Assembly: GCA_018268055.1 (NCBI GenBank)
Contig: JAFDXF010000017.1
Location: forward strand, 1-64,000
Origin: Bacteroidota bacterium
GTDB taxonomy: Bacteria > Bacteroidota > Bacteroidia > Chitinophagales > Chitinophagaceae
Length of the DNA stretch: 64,000 nucleotides
Direction: 5' to 3'
Below the pieces are notes generated by a model. It saw only the letters and a list, made by a program, of their open reading frames with translations. It was not told the DNA's origin and did no database searches. Made by a program: the position numbers and the translations under genes. Below, one piece after another: positions 45,781 through 55,798 of the stretch. Numbering within the stretch: position 1 is the stretch's first letter; the number at the start of each line of letters is the position of its first letter.

Positions 45781-47292
45781 TTAACGTATAATTGGATCGT
45801 CGCCGGTTTTATATGACGATACTTCATTCGTACCTAACGAAAAAGTAATACCAAAGGAAAGATGTAAATAGCCGGGGTTAATTGTTTTCGTGCTATTCAC
45901 ATAGCTTCCTGTTTTCAACTGTTGAAATTCATACCACCCTTGTGGATTTGGATTACCATTGGGTTGAAAAGTAGTAGTGGTGAAATTAATCTTTGGCAAT
46001 ATTGTATAATCTGCACTCGCCTGTATGGCAAATTTTTGAGAAAGTAAAACTCCAAATTTCAAATCGGGGCGAATAGCAAACTGCCCTGAAGATTGGTTTG
46101 CTGTTCGATTCAGTGTTATTGCCATACTATTCCCATTGAAACTTGCACTATCTCCACTTGACATGCCGGTATAATTCATTTGATTGTACCCAATCAATAT
46201 ACTTGGTTGTAGATAAAACTTAGGTCCGAGGTTTTTAAAAATGGTTGGTCCTGCCATAATATTAAAAGATGACATTGATGCTTTTTGTTGCAGGTTATTG
46301 TTTAGCGTTACAATATTTCCATTGTTCATATACTTAATAGTTGAAACAGGCGAAGGTGTATTGTTGCTTCCGTTGCCACTATAAGAACCTTGAATACTAA
46401 ATCCAAATCGCTGATTGATTGGGATAGCTGCGCCAACATTAATCTGATAGCCATCTTTTAAACCGAGCCATTGTTTGGCATCTGCATTTGGAAGTGTTGC
46501 ACCGCCATCAGCATATATCCAAACCGGTGGCCGCAATCGGCTATTGATATCTTCATATTTTTTATTATTACCCGGCCTATATCTTCCATTCGCTTGCGAC
46601 TCATCACCATTTCGTTTGAGCAATGTAACATGCCCTGTTTTTTCTATGATTTTACTATTCTCTGATTCGCCATTCTTTTTGAGCAAGGTAACGTGGCCCA
46701 CATAGTAATCTCTTTCATTAAGTCCTGCATCATCAGGGTTTCTTTTTAGCAATGTTACGTGTCCTACATAGTATTTGTCTTTTCTATTTCCACTATTATC
46801 ATCACCATTGCGTTTTAATAAGGTAACGTGACCTACATAATATTTTTTTGCATCAACTTCTTCTTCTGTTCCGTTTCGTTTCAATAGCGTTACATGCCCT
46901 ACATAGTATCTTGAATCAAGGTTTTCTTCAGTACCATTACGTTTTAGTAATGTAACATGCCCTGTTTTTTCTATGATCTTACTATTATCAGATTCGCCAT
47001 TTTTTTTCAACAGCGTTACATGGCCTACATAGTATTTTCTTGAACCACCTGCTTGTTCGCCCTCATCGGGTTGAAGAGCCAACGCTTCATCGCCCATATC
47101 CCAAGGACTATAGGGATCTGTGGGAGGTGTACGAAGTTTTTTGCTTTGCGTTGCAATATCACCCCCCGGGTTTCTTCCCATTTTTATAATAGCGCCTTTA
47201 ATAGGGTTGCCGGGTTTGTAGTTTTCTTGTGCTGATGTGCTTTTATTTACAATCATAAACAGCACTAATAACATTATCAGATTCGTTTTCAT
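45781..47292 (-). CDS. Exported protein with seven GHVTLLK repeats and a C-terminal OmpW/PorT-like barrel
   Basis: A 503-aa protein with signal peptide (ending STSA). Residues 86-230 hold seven copies of GHVTLLK(R/K)N spaced 21-23 residues apart, joined by variable acidic linkers; copies 1-2 and 6-7 share the linker SKIIEKT. Residues about 260-503 look like an eight-to-ten-strand outer-membrane barrel (ADGGATLPNADAKQWLG, FGFSIQGSYSGN, FAIRPDLKFGVLLSQKF, LHLSFGITFSLG). The repeat is not one I know. It lies between the 1,828-aa PKD protein and the 576-aa barrel. A further open stretch in another frame follows its stop. Confidence 0.7.
   Translation of the reverse strand: MKTNLIMLLVLFMIVNKSTSAQENYKPGNPIKGAIIKMGRNPGGDIATQSKKLRTPPTDPYSPWDMGDEALALQPDEGEQAGGSRKYYVGHVTLLKKNGESDNSKIIEKTGHVTLLKRNGTEENLDSRYYVGHVTLLKRNGTEEEVDAKKYYVGHVTLLKRNGDDNSGNRKDKYYVGHVTLLKRNPDDAGLNERDYYVGHVTLLKKNGESENSKIIEKTGHVTLLKRNGDESQANGRYRPGNNKKYEDINSRLRPPVWIYADGGATLPNADAKQWLGLKDGYQINVGAAIPINQRFGFSIQGSYSGNGSNNTPSPVSTIKYMNNGNIVTLNNNLQQKASMSSFNIMAGPTIFKNLGPKFYLQPSILIGYNQMNYTGMSSGDSASFNGNSMAITLNRTANQSSGQFAIRPDLKFGVLLSQKFAIQASADYTILPKINFTTTTFQPNGNPNPQGWYEFQQLKTGSYVNSTKTINPGYLHLSFGITFSLGTNEVSSYKTGDDPIIR
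46603..47037 (-). repeat. Coding tandem repeat, seven GHVTLLK units
   Basis: The seven units of 63-69 bases encode the repeats described for the 503-aa protein. Codon choice differs between copies, so the repeats are old at the DNA level while the GHVTLLK core is kept at the protein level. The outer pairs (units 1-2 and 6-7) are the most alike. Confidence 0.85.
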
Positions 47293-47368
47293 ATTGTTTG
47301 TTTTAAAATTTTTCTAATTAAAACTGTGTTTGGACTATGAATATTAATTTTTATTTACAAACGATTGG

Positions 47369-50300
47369 TTAATACAAGAACTCAAAACACTGAATTACCT
47401 CACATTCTTTACAGTTTTTATCCCTGAAAGTAAATTTGACACATATAGAACCTTTCAGCTTGCAACAGTCAATTACAGAAATAGAAGGCAATAAGAAATT
47501 CATTTTTATTGTTGTTCCATTACTGATTAAGAAACTGCTACCATTATTCCATATTATTTCTCTTGGATTTTGATTTACAGCTGCACCGGTTGGTATAAAA
47601 GGATACACCGCAGTATTAAACAAAGAAATCTTGGGCGGTACTCCGGTGATAGACGAAGCCGATTGAATACTTGCCCAAGTGTAAGGCAGATTTTGACATT
47701 TGATACATTCTCTATTGTAATTGTCGGTGATGTTATAACTTATCACTTCGGCTCTTACTTCAGTTATGGGTACACCGGCCAATCCACCAATCACAAAATT
47801 TTGCGAAGCGAGTGTGGCATTATACTGTTGTGTATAAGTCGGCTTATCTTTTTTCACTTCTATATTGTATGGGCAACAAGGTTTTTCGGGCGGCGGACAA
47901 TCAGTCTTGAAATTAATTTTACAACTATCACAAATTTTATCGCCGCACCATCCATATAAAGTGATGGAATATGTTCCTGTCTGATTCGCGATGAAACTCA
48001 ATGGTACATTTCCTGTTATTGGTGCACCTGTAGGAGCTTGCATACTATATGTTACCTTGCCGGGGCAGGTATTTTTATCACCACATAAAAATGATGCATT
48101 AACCATTATAGATTGATTACATTTTACATTATATGTTTTATTGCAATCAAATGGTTTAATTGATTCGCCGATTGTAATAGTTTTTTCTCCCCACTTGCTT
48201 CCTTTGCAATCACAGGGCGGCTCACACACAACCGTAAGGTCAATAATGCAGCTATCGCAAACCTTACCATTACACCAACCATAAAGAGTAAGTGTATAAA
48301 CGCCACTCATAGTAGGAGTAAATGAAGAAGGTACATTTCCGGTGATAGCCGGACCCATCGGAGGCTGTAAACTAAACGTAACTTTTGGCGGGCATTTATC
48401 AGACTTACAAAAATATTGAGCATTGATTGTATAAGGTTGATTGCACTGTAGTTTATAATTGTTTTTACATTGCAATTTTATTGCGCCGCCTCCCGTGTTG
48501 GCTATATTATTTTTACCAACTTTTTCAGGCTTTGTTTCACCCGGTGTAAGCGTCATTTCGCCCCATTTACTTTCTTTACAATCGCAGGAATCGCAATTAG
48601 GAACAACGATTGAATAAGTTTTACTGGTGTCTGAACAGCCTGTAGCTATATCGGTCATTACAATATGATAAGTACCGGTTTGTGCTGGTGAGTAAGTTGG
48701 ATTATTTCCATTTGTGCCAATCGGGCTTCCATTGAAATACCATTGTATATTATAGGTTGATGCATACATGCCAAGCAATGGTAATGGTGCATAAAGTGTA
48801 GCATTACCATTCTCATCCCTACAACTACATTTAATCGTATCACACACTTGTGGAAATAGTTTTACAGGCGGTCGATTCTTGATCGTAATACTGCTACTGC
48901 TGCTACAACCTGTTGTTGGATTTGTATAAGTAGCAGTATAAGTTCCGGCAAGTGTAACAGTAATACTTGGCGTAGTAGCGCCATTGCTCCAGGTTATATT
49001 ATTTGCATAATTGGTAACTGCCAAAGTAATAGGTGTGCCTTCGCACAAAGAAACAGGAGGCGCAATAATTGGTGCAGCGGGTATTGGGTTTACCGTAACA
49101 GCAATTGTACAAGTATCAGAGCACCCATATTCATTGGTAAGTATAAGTGTGTAAGTTGTGGTTGCCGTAACAGGCTGATAAGGCATTTGGCTTGTACTTA
49201 TTGGCGATGCAAAATTTCCATTCATATACCAAGTAGAAGTATAGCCGGTTATATGATTGACACTATTTAAAAATATTGAAGATGGCCCACAAAGATTTGT
49301 TGAAGGAGAAACTGATATGATTGCTTTTGGTTTAGTAACAGCCTTCACTTCTACTTTATTACTGGTACACATACAACCATTAGGCCCTGTAATAATTACT
49401 CTATAAAAACCTGTAACTGTTGTAGTATAAACCATTCCGGTATTTGTTCCCGGCGCTGGGGCAAACACTCCGGGAGATGTTTCTATTTCCCAACTATAAG
49501 TAGCACCGGAAATATTTGGCGCTGTTAATGTGCCAACACCATCGGGACAAATAAATCCTGGCTGTATGGTACAGGGGCCAATACCGGCTAAAACATTTAT
49601 AGTAGTACTATCCTTACAAGTAGTTCCTAATGCATCTACTACTGTAAGAGAAACCGGCGTACTTGGATTAGGTGTATTATAAATATGCGTTGTAGATGGT
49701 GTATAGGCAGAGAATCCATCTCCAAAACTCCAATGATATGAGTTAATAATAAATGATGGAGAACCCAAAATGTTATAATTGGTTTGTACTCCTGTACATA
49801 CCGGCGATGGTGCTACATTAATTTTTAGTTTAGTATAATTTATATTCTTCGCAAATGTATCTGTGCAACTAAATGCACCATCCGTATAAGTGATAGTCAA
49901 TTTAATAGTATAAGCTCCGGAATTGGTATAGCAATGTTGTGGAGGATTTTGTGCTGTTGAAGTATTTCCATCTCCGAAATCCCAGAAGTATGTTACGGTA
50001 GCTGTATTGCTGGGAATAATGATAGAGGTGTTGGTTAGATTCAAACAACCTTTACAGTCTAATGTATAATCAAATAGTGCTTCAATCGGAACGGTAATGT
50101 TTGTTGCCACACAGTTTCCGGTACAGTTTGTAGGATTGGGTGATGGAGCGCCAACACAGAATTTTACACAATAAACTTGAGCAGTAGCAGGGAATACATG
50201 TGTAATAGGAACTCCCGAAGCACCCGCTGCAGTATATCCATCTCCAAAATCCCATGTTATAGGAGCATTACCCGGATTAGGTGTAGTTCCTATAAAAGTA

Positions 50301-52855
50301 TAACTAGTACAACTGTTTCTTACCACACTTGTTATTTGTGGATTATTAATATCGGGGCAGCAAATTTTGGGTACATTAAAACTTAAATATTTTGAACAAG
50401 TACCATAAGTAACGACACAATAATAATTGCCCGGCGCAGTTGCAGTATAATTTGCAGTAGTGGCAGTAGGGATTAAAGTTCCGGAAGGATAATTACCGCT
50501 GTACCATTTATAAATAAATGTTCCGGCTCCGGGTGATACTATTGCAACACCTAAGTTTTCATTGGTAGCATTACCATTACAAAAACCGATACCACATGTA
50601 ACGGGTTTTATTGCAAACGGATCTTTTACTGTATAAGTGTTTGTATATGTGCAACCTCCTAATGAAACAACATCTGAATAAGTACCGGCTGCTGTTACTG
50701 TTATAGAAGAAGTAGTTGCTCCATTGCTCCATAAGTGAGTAGCTCCGGGTGGCATACCGGTTGCAGTAAGTGTTTCACCTCCGGTGCAAATATCATTTCC
50801 TGATTTTACAATAGAGAAAGTAAATTTTGGATAAATCATTATTCCACTCAATGAAGTATTTCCACAACCTGTAGATGCATTAAGTGTAACCGGTCCCCAG
50901 GGGCCGCTTCCCGTAGCACCATGCCATAATACGGTTGGTGAATTCGTTCCTTGACCACTAATAGTGCCGATGCTAATATTGGGTGCAGCCAAAGACCATG
51001 TTATTGGTTCTCCTGCCGGTAAATTACCTCCGGATAAAGTATAACTTCCTGTTCCATCCACACACACATTCATGGTGCCGGTAATGGTGCCAACTGTTGC
51101 TTGTACTACATTGAATGGAGCTGCTGTTTTCGGGCAGTATGGATTAATATTTGATTGTAGCACTACACTTATTTGCCCGGGTAGTGTTGTCCAATTGATC
51201 GTAGCGTTATCACCATTCACTGTTGAAAGATTTCCGGGTTGAAAAGTTCCGGTGCCACCTGTTATCGTCCATATATAATGATATCCCGAAGGAGCAGGTG
51301 TACTCATGTTATAATTGTAATCTGTTCCTGTGCACACAGTGGCAGGCCCTGTAATAGTTCCGGGAGTAGGAGTATTTACAACAGTTACTTTTACTGTTTG
51401 TGGATTTGCTACACCACTATTACAATTTTTATTGGCAGTTTCAACAGCTTGTACTATATATGCTCCCGGATTATTAAATATCGGATTAAAGTTTGCACCC
51501 GAACCCGAAGGTGGTGTTACTCCTGCATTCGGAGGTAGAACTATCCAATTGAAAACACTTCCGGCAGCTCCATAAGCTGATAAACTTGCTCCTGTTCCTG
51601 CACAAATAGTTTGATCAAAAGATATTTTCCATTTTCCGGATGGAGTGATGGTTAAAGAGCCGTTGCTGCTACAACATATATGTTTATTATTAAGGCTTAC
51701 GGATAATTGATACGTGTCACCAATTGTTGCTGTTGACCAATTTATCCAAACCGTATTATTATCCGGAAACGTATTTAATAGATTATTACAATTGGTTGCA
51801 GTTGTAGTATTCGTCAATGTCCAAGTATATATTGTGCCCGGTAACGAAGGCAACGAATAAGAAGTAGTAGAAGAGCTACAAGGACTTACATTACCTACAA
51901 TCACCGGATTGCTTGGTATAATCGGAACGGGAACAGAAGCAATACAACCTCCGGCGCATTGTGCTTGTATCTGCCCTTGCGGATTTCCATTTCCCCATTG
52001 AATGGTTATTGTATTTGCTGTGGATGAAATCATTGTGCCACCGATAACGGGCAACCATGTTACACCACTACAACCTACTGCGGTATATTTTACTACTTGT
52101 CCCGGACACACAGTGCTGATACAATCAATTTGTAATTTTCCATCAACTATCGTAACTATTTTTTTGATCGTATCTGCACAGCAAGTTCTGATTACAGGCG
52201 GCTCACCATTTGCAGGAGATCCGGTATTTGCCGAAAAACTATATGCAATCAATGTAACTGTATATACTCCTGCGGTACTATAATTATGTGTTGGATTAAT
52301 AGCTGTACTGTAATTGTTAGCGCCGGAAGTAGAGTCGCCAAAGTCCCAATTGTAAAGAACTCCACCCGAGTATGTGGTCGTATTCGTAAAAGAAATAGTG
52401 CTGCCTGCACAAACATTATTGGGAGAGAATATAAAGTTTGCAATTGGCTTATCAGATACTTTTACGGCTAAACAATAAGTAAAAATATTTCCGGCAGGAT
52501 CGGTGGCTGTTAATGTAAGCGTATAATCTCCTACTTGTGGCCAGGTTATATTGATTACCGGAGCTGTATTATTTGGATTGATTGTTATTGCTGTTGGTCC
52601 GGTTACACTCCAATTATAAGTCCAGCCGGGTAAATTAATAGAAGCACTATAGGTGTAATTATTTTTTACACAAACACCAATAGGTAAGCATCCCCTTTCT
52701 TGTCCTACCGCACCATTACTACTTTTGGGGTTTAAGCAGTCGGGCGCATTATATACTATTTCTATTTGATTACAAGATTGAGCATTGCTCTTTTTCACTG
52801 TTGTTAAAGCAACAGCAAAGAAAAATAGGCGTACTATATATTTATTGATTTTCAT
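47369..52855 (-). CDS. Giant exported PKD-domain protein with cysteine-rich C-terminal part
   Basis: An 1,828-aa exported protein with signal peptide (LFFFAVALTTVKKSNA). It contains multiple PKD/Ig-like units (NWDFGDSTSG, TWDFGDGYTAAG, YFWDFGDGNTSTAQNPPQHCY, HWSFGDGFSAYTP) and further Ig-like units with WSNGATT motifs. Toward the C-terminus come two copies of a cysteine-rich domain starting CDCKxSKWGE and ending TLYGWC...CDSC. The last 150 residues form a cysteine-rich domain (CIKCQ, CCKLKGSICVKF, CKECEVIQCF) that resembles the end of the adjacent 675-aa protein. No type IX sorting tail was recognised. Probably a surface adhesin or matrix protein of the operon led by the sensor kinase. Confidence 0.75.
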   Translation of the reverse strand: MKINKYIVRLFFFAVALTTVKKSNAQSCNQIEIVYNAPDCLNPKSSNGAVGQERGCLPIGVCVKNNYTYSASINLPGWTYNWSVTGPTAITINPNNTAPVINITWPQVGDYTLTLTATDPAGNIFTYCLAVKVSDKPIANFIFSPNNVCAGSTISFTNTTTYSGGVLYNWDFGDSTSGANNYSTAINPTHNYSTAGVYTVTLIAYSFSANTGSPANGEPPVIRTCCADTIKKIVTIVDGKLQIDCISTVCPGQVVKYTAVGCSGVTWLPVIGGTMISSTANTITIQWGNGNPQGQIQAQCAGGCIASVPVPIIPSNPVIVGNVSPCSSSTTSYSLPSLPGTIYTWTLTNTTTATNCNNLLNTFPDNNTVWINWSTATIGDTYQLSVSLNNKHICCSSNGSLTITPSGKWKISFDQTICAGTGASLSAYGAAGSVFNWIVLPPNAGVTPPSGSGANFNPIFNNPGAYIVQAVETANKNCNSGVANPQTVKVTVVNTPTPGTITGPATVCTGTDYNYNMSTPAPSGYHYIWTITGGTGTFQPGNLSTVNGDNATINWTTLPGQISVVLQSNINPYCPKTAAPFNVVQATVGTITGTMNVCVDGTGSYTLSGGNLPAGEPITWSLAAPNISIGTISGQGTNSPTVLWHGATGSGPWGPVTLNASTGCGNTSLSGIMIYPKFTFSIVKSGNDICTGGETLTATGMPPGATHLWSNGATTSSITVTAAGTYSDVVSLGGCTYTNTYTVKDPFAIKPVTCGIGFCNGNATNENLGVAIVSPGAGTFIYKWYSGNYPSGTLIPTATTANYTATAPGNYYCVVTYGTCSKYLSFNVPKICCPDINNPQITSVVRNSCTSYTFIGTTPNPGNAPITWDFGDGYTAAGASGVPITHVFPATAQVYCVKFCVGAPSPNPTNCTGNCVATNITVPIEALFDYTLDCKGCLNLTNTSIIIPSNTATVTYFWDFGDGNTSTAQNPPQHCYTNSGAYTIKLTITYTDGAFSCTDTFAKNINYTKLKINVAPSPVCTGVQTNYNILGSPSFIINSYHWSFGDGFSAYTPSTTHIYNTPNPSTPVSLTVVDALGTTCKDSTTINVLAGIGPCTIQPGFICPDGVGTLTAPNISGATYSWEIETSPGVFAPAPGTNTGMVYTTTVTGFYRVIITGPNGCMCTSNKVEVKAVTKPKAIISVSPSTNLCGPSSIFLNSVNHITGYTSTWYMNGNFASPISTSQMPYQPVTATTTYTLILTNEYGCSDTCTIAVTVNPIPAAPIIAPPVSLCEGTPITLAVTNYANNITWSNGATTPSITVTLAGTYTATYTNPTTGCSSSSSITIKNRPPVKLFPQVCDTIKCSCRDENGNATLYAPLPLLGMYASTYNIQWYFNGSPIGTNGNNPTYSPAQTGTYHIVMTDIATGCSDTSKTYSIVVPNCDSCDCKESKWGEMTLTPGETKPEKVGKNNIANTGGGAIKLQCKNNYKLQCNQPYTINAQYFCKSDKCPPKVTFSLQPPMGPAITGNVPSSFTPTMSGVYTLTLYGWCNGKVCDSCIIDLTVVCEPPCDCKGSKWGEKTITIGESIKPFDCNKTYNVKCNQSIMVNASFLCGDKNTCPGKVTYSMQAPTGAPITGNVPLSFIANQTGTYSITLYGWCGDKICDSCKINFKTDCPPPEKPCCPYNIEVKKDKPTYTQQYNATLASQNFVIGGLAGVPITEVRAEVISYNITDNYNRECIKCQNLPYTWASIQSASSITGVPPKISLFNTAVYPFIPTGAAVNQNPREIIWNNGSSFLISNGTTIKMNFLLPSISVIDCCKLKGSICVKFTFRDKNCKECEVIQCFEFLY

Positions 52856-52866
52856 TGCAGTTGTTT

Positions 52867-54894
52867 TTATTGGTTAAAGGGTTGTTTGGTTGGCACATCA
52901 GGGTTTGTGTTCGTTGGCGCACAACCATCTTTTTTCTTTTCATAACAAATTACTTTGCTGCATACGGTACAATCTGTAAACTCAATTTTATATCGGATGC
53001 ACCATCGAAACAGGGTGCTGCAACAAGGAGTATTAGGCGTGGTAATACTGATGTTAAGATTTGTTGGTACGCCGGTCCACACTTGAGTATTTGTACCATT
53101 GGCAAAGTGTCCATAGAGTTTATCTTCTTTATTGCAAGGAAGACAATCTGCTGATTGAGGTGTCATTTCAAAATAGACCAACTCTGCTGTTATTGTCTTA
53201 ATTGTTTTGGGTGGCGTTGTTGAAATGCTGATGGGTTGATTAAAACTAAGTGAATTGTTTGTCCAATTTATTTTTTCAGGCAATGGCGCTTTCACAACAA
53301 AGTTCTTTTCATCACAAGCATCGCAGCGACATGTTGCTACATTGATGCAAGTATCTTTTGATGCTTTCCAAAAAGTATTCACTACATCTGTAATTTCTGC
53401 ACCGATGCAAATATTTGAAAGATTCGGCGCTGCATTGATTATACCATTAATGGTTAATGAGTTTCCTGAATTGATACTACTTCCTATTGCTGGAGCATAA
53501 GCTCCGAATGAAGCACCGGCAGGAGTACTTGATGTAATGGCGAGGTTACTCAATTTTGCTGTTCCCGCATTTACATTCTTTACAGTATAAGAAAATGTGT
53601 ATGTGCCGGGCTTATCGGTACACAATACTTTTATACTATCTATTTGAATAATGTATTGAGATATAAAGAACATTGTCGGTTGGCTGTTTCCTTCATTCGG
53701 ACCAACGGGTTTTCCTTCTCTGTTTAATGCCTGTACATTCCAAACAAAATCGCATAAATAAGGTGGCTTACAAGGTGCGGTAAGAAAGTTTGTAATGGTT
53801 GTTTCTGTATTGTCGGTTATAGATTTTTCGGCAAAAGGTTTATTATTTTTTATAGCAGCGGTTGCTGTTTGGCCTTGCATCAGTTGCCACACTTTCAATT
53901 TATAAATAACAGGCTCTTGTGGTTTTGGTTTAACAGATGTCCAACTGAATTTGATTTCTTTCTTCGCATCTGCCAAATCAATTTTTTTATTGTCATCCGG
54001 AAAAACATTTTTAGGAGGTGTAGCATCATTTGAAACAACACTTGGGTTTGCAGGTTCTTTTACAGGTTTGGTATCATCCTTTGTACTAAAAGTAAATGCT
54101 TCACTGGTTCCATTGTTGTTGCCCAATGGCTTTCCGTTTTTATTCAACGCTTGTATTTCCCAAACAAATGAACATAGATAGGGTGCAGTGCATGGATTTG
54201 CCAATAATGAAGGTGCTACTGTTTGTGTTTGATCTTTTACATCGGTAGTAAAAATCGGAGTGTTCGTTTTGCTTGCAGTCGTTGCATTTTGTCCTTGTAG
54301 CAATTGCCAAACCTTCAAGCGATAGGTAACCGTTTCTTTAGGTTTTGGTACCAATGGAGTCCAACGGAAAATTACCGGACGTTGCAATTCGGATACTGAA
54401 TATTTTTTTTCATTTTCGGGCGTTATCAAAGTGGGTGGCGCATAATCTACTATAGGCGTTTCTATACGAAAGTCTCTACACACTTCTTTACTAATAGGCA
54501 CTCTGTCCACATTAAAAAATTGTGCACAAATAGTGTAGTAGCCTTCTTTTAGTTCCCGACAATTGGTTAAAAACCCTGTTAGGTCTATTGTATTAAAAGT
54601 TCTTACATCAAAAGGGTCGACCATTTTTGCGGTAGCAATATTATTTCCACAGATTACATTACCGCCACTTTTTAATTGAACAACCATTCTCGGCTCTCTT
54701 AAAGAAGCAGAGCCCGGTACTTTTTGGGCAACCATAATTAATGCTGCCGGAGTATTGATCCATTCATCAATGCTGGCAGGCAATGTATTTTTTACATTAA
54801 AACTTATTATGTTAATTTGATTTATTTGCCCTGCCTGACTATAGCTCAAAAAAGAAAGGAACAAAAGAAACAGCAGAAGTTTAATTTTCTTCAT
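52867..54894 (-). CDS. Exported protein with two FnIII-like repeats and a cysteine-rich tail
   Basis: A 675-aa exported protein (signal peptide LLLFLLFLSFLSYS). An N-terminal beta domain (to about 145) is followed by two tandem units, FRWTPLVPKPKETVTYRLKV and FSWTSVKPKPQEPVIYKLKV, each ending in a Cys-x4-5-LC(S/D)FVW(E/N)(I/V)QALN block. A DUF11-like segment (about 420-530, CTDKPGTYTFSYTVKN) and a C-terminal Cys-rich domain (CLPCNKED, CCSTLFRWCIRYK, CTVCSKVICYE) complete it. The tail resembles that of the adjacent 1,828-aa protein. It ends 11 bases before that gene. Function unknown; probably a partner of the giant PKD protein at the surface. Confidence 0.7.
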   Translation of the reverse strand: MKKIKLLLFLLFLSFLSYSQAGQINQINIISFNVKNTLPASIDEWINTPAALIMVAQKVPGSASLREPRMVVQLKSGGNVICGNNIATAKMVDPFDVRTFNTIDLTGFLTNCRELKEGYYTICAQFFNVDRVPISKEVCRDFRIETPIVDYAPPTLITPENEKKYSVSELQRPVIFRWTPLVPKPKETVTYRLKVWQLLQGQNATTASKTNTPIFTTDVKDQTQTVAPSLLANPCTAPYLCSFVWEIQALNKNGKPLGNNNGTSEAFTFSTKDDTKPVKEPANPSVVSNDATPPKNVFPDDNKKIDLADAKKEIKFSWTSVKPKPQEPVIYKLKVWQLMQGQTATAAIKNNKPFAEKSITDNTETTITNFLTAPCKPPYLCDFVWNVQALNREGKPVGPNEGNSQPTMFFISQYIIQIDSIKVLCTDKPGTYTFSYTVKNVNAGTAKLSNLAITSSTPAGASFGAYAPAIGSSINSGNSLTINGIINAAPNLSNICIGAEITDVVNTFWKASKDTCINVATCRCDACDEKNFVVKAPLPEKINWTNNSLSFNQPISISTTPPKTIKTITAELVYFEMTPQSADCLPCNKEDKLYGHFANGTNTQVWTGVPTNLNISITTPNTPCCSTLFRWCIRYKIEFTDCTVCSKVICYEKKKDGCAPTNTNPDVPTKQPFNQ

Positions 54895-55024
54895 TACAGT
54901 GGTTTTTATAATTGGCTTTAAAATTTGCCAGTATAAAAATGTGCATTAAGATTGATTAATAAAGGCAGGATTGTATAGGTGTGTGCAAAGATTGTATATG
55001 CGTAAGGAAGAGCAGTGTAATGAC

Positions 55025-55798
55025 CTACTCCCCCGATTTTCTTTTAATCCATTTTTCAAACCGAGATAGAAAATCTTCTTTTCGGCGAGTGGCAACGGGT
55101 AGTTCAATTCCATTTTCTAAAACCACCTCACCGCCGCTGCCTTTTTTATATTCTTTGATATAGTTTAAGTTGATGATGAATTTGTCATGAATACGCATAA
55201 AACAGTTTTCGGGTAGTAGTTTTTCATATTCGCCCAACTGTCGAGATACGATTATTTTCTTTCCATCTTGAAGATAAAAATGTGTATAGTTGCCGCTACT
55301 TTCACAATATAATATATCAGCAATTTTTACAAACAACATACCGCTTCCCGTAGCCAAGGGTATCTTATCCGATTGTGATTGCTGATTCATCTGACCCATT
55401 AATGAAGATAAATTCTTATTGATATTTTTTTCTTCTATTCGCTTAATAGCAATATTCACAGCTGCAACAAGTTTATCGGCATTGATGGGTTTGGTAATAT
55501 AGCCTGCTGCATGATATTCAAAAGCCTCAATAGCATACTGACTGTAAGCTGTTACAAAAATTACTTCAGCGTTGATAGGTGCTATATTTTTAAGTGTTTC
55601 AAAACCATTCATGCCGGGCATTTCAATATCCAGAAAAAGTATTTGCGGTTGATGCTCTTTGATTAGCTGTATTCCTTTTTTTGAGTCTGTTTCAGCAGCA
55701 ATCAGATTTAATTGCGGACAATGCATTTGCAACATACCCGAAAGTAGTTTTACATTACGTGCTTCGTCGTCTAATATGATGCAAGAGATATTACTCAT
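55025..55798 (-). CDS. LytTR-family response regulator
   Basis: A 257-aa response regulator. The receiver domain shows DDEAR at 10-14, the phosphoacceptor D57 in FLDIEMPGMNG and the conserved Thr and Lys (VTAYSQYAI, ITKPIN). The C-terminal LytTR DNA-binding domain runs from about 155 to 250 (YCESSGNYTHFYL, FMRIHDKFIINLNYI). It overlaps the sensor kinase gene by four bases and is its cognate partner. It likely controls the secreted-protein genes downstream, but no repeated LytTR operator could be picked out by eye. Confidence 0.93.
   Translation of the reverse strand: MSNISCIILDDEARNVKLLSGMLQMHCPQLNLIAAETDSKKGIQLIKEHQPQILFLDIEMPGMNGFETLKNIAPINAEVIFVTAYSQYAIEAFEYHAAGYITKPINADKLVAAVNIAIKRIEEKNINKNLSSLMGQMNQQSQSDKIPLATGSGMLFVKIADILYCESSGNYTHFYLQDGKKIIVSRQLGEYEKLLPENCFMRIHDKFIINLNYIKEYKKGSGGEVVLENGIELPVATRRKEDFLSRFEKWIKRKSGE

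Noticed and set aside
46603..47037. Possible CRISPR-like array
   Set aside because: Spacing is regular (63-69 bases), but the repeats are in frame inside a gene, vary at codon third positions and encode a conserved peptide; no cas genes are present.
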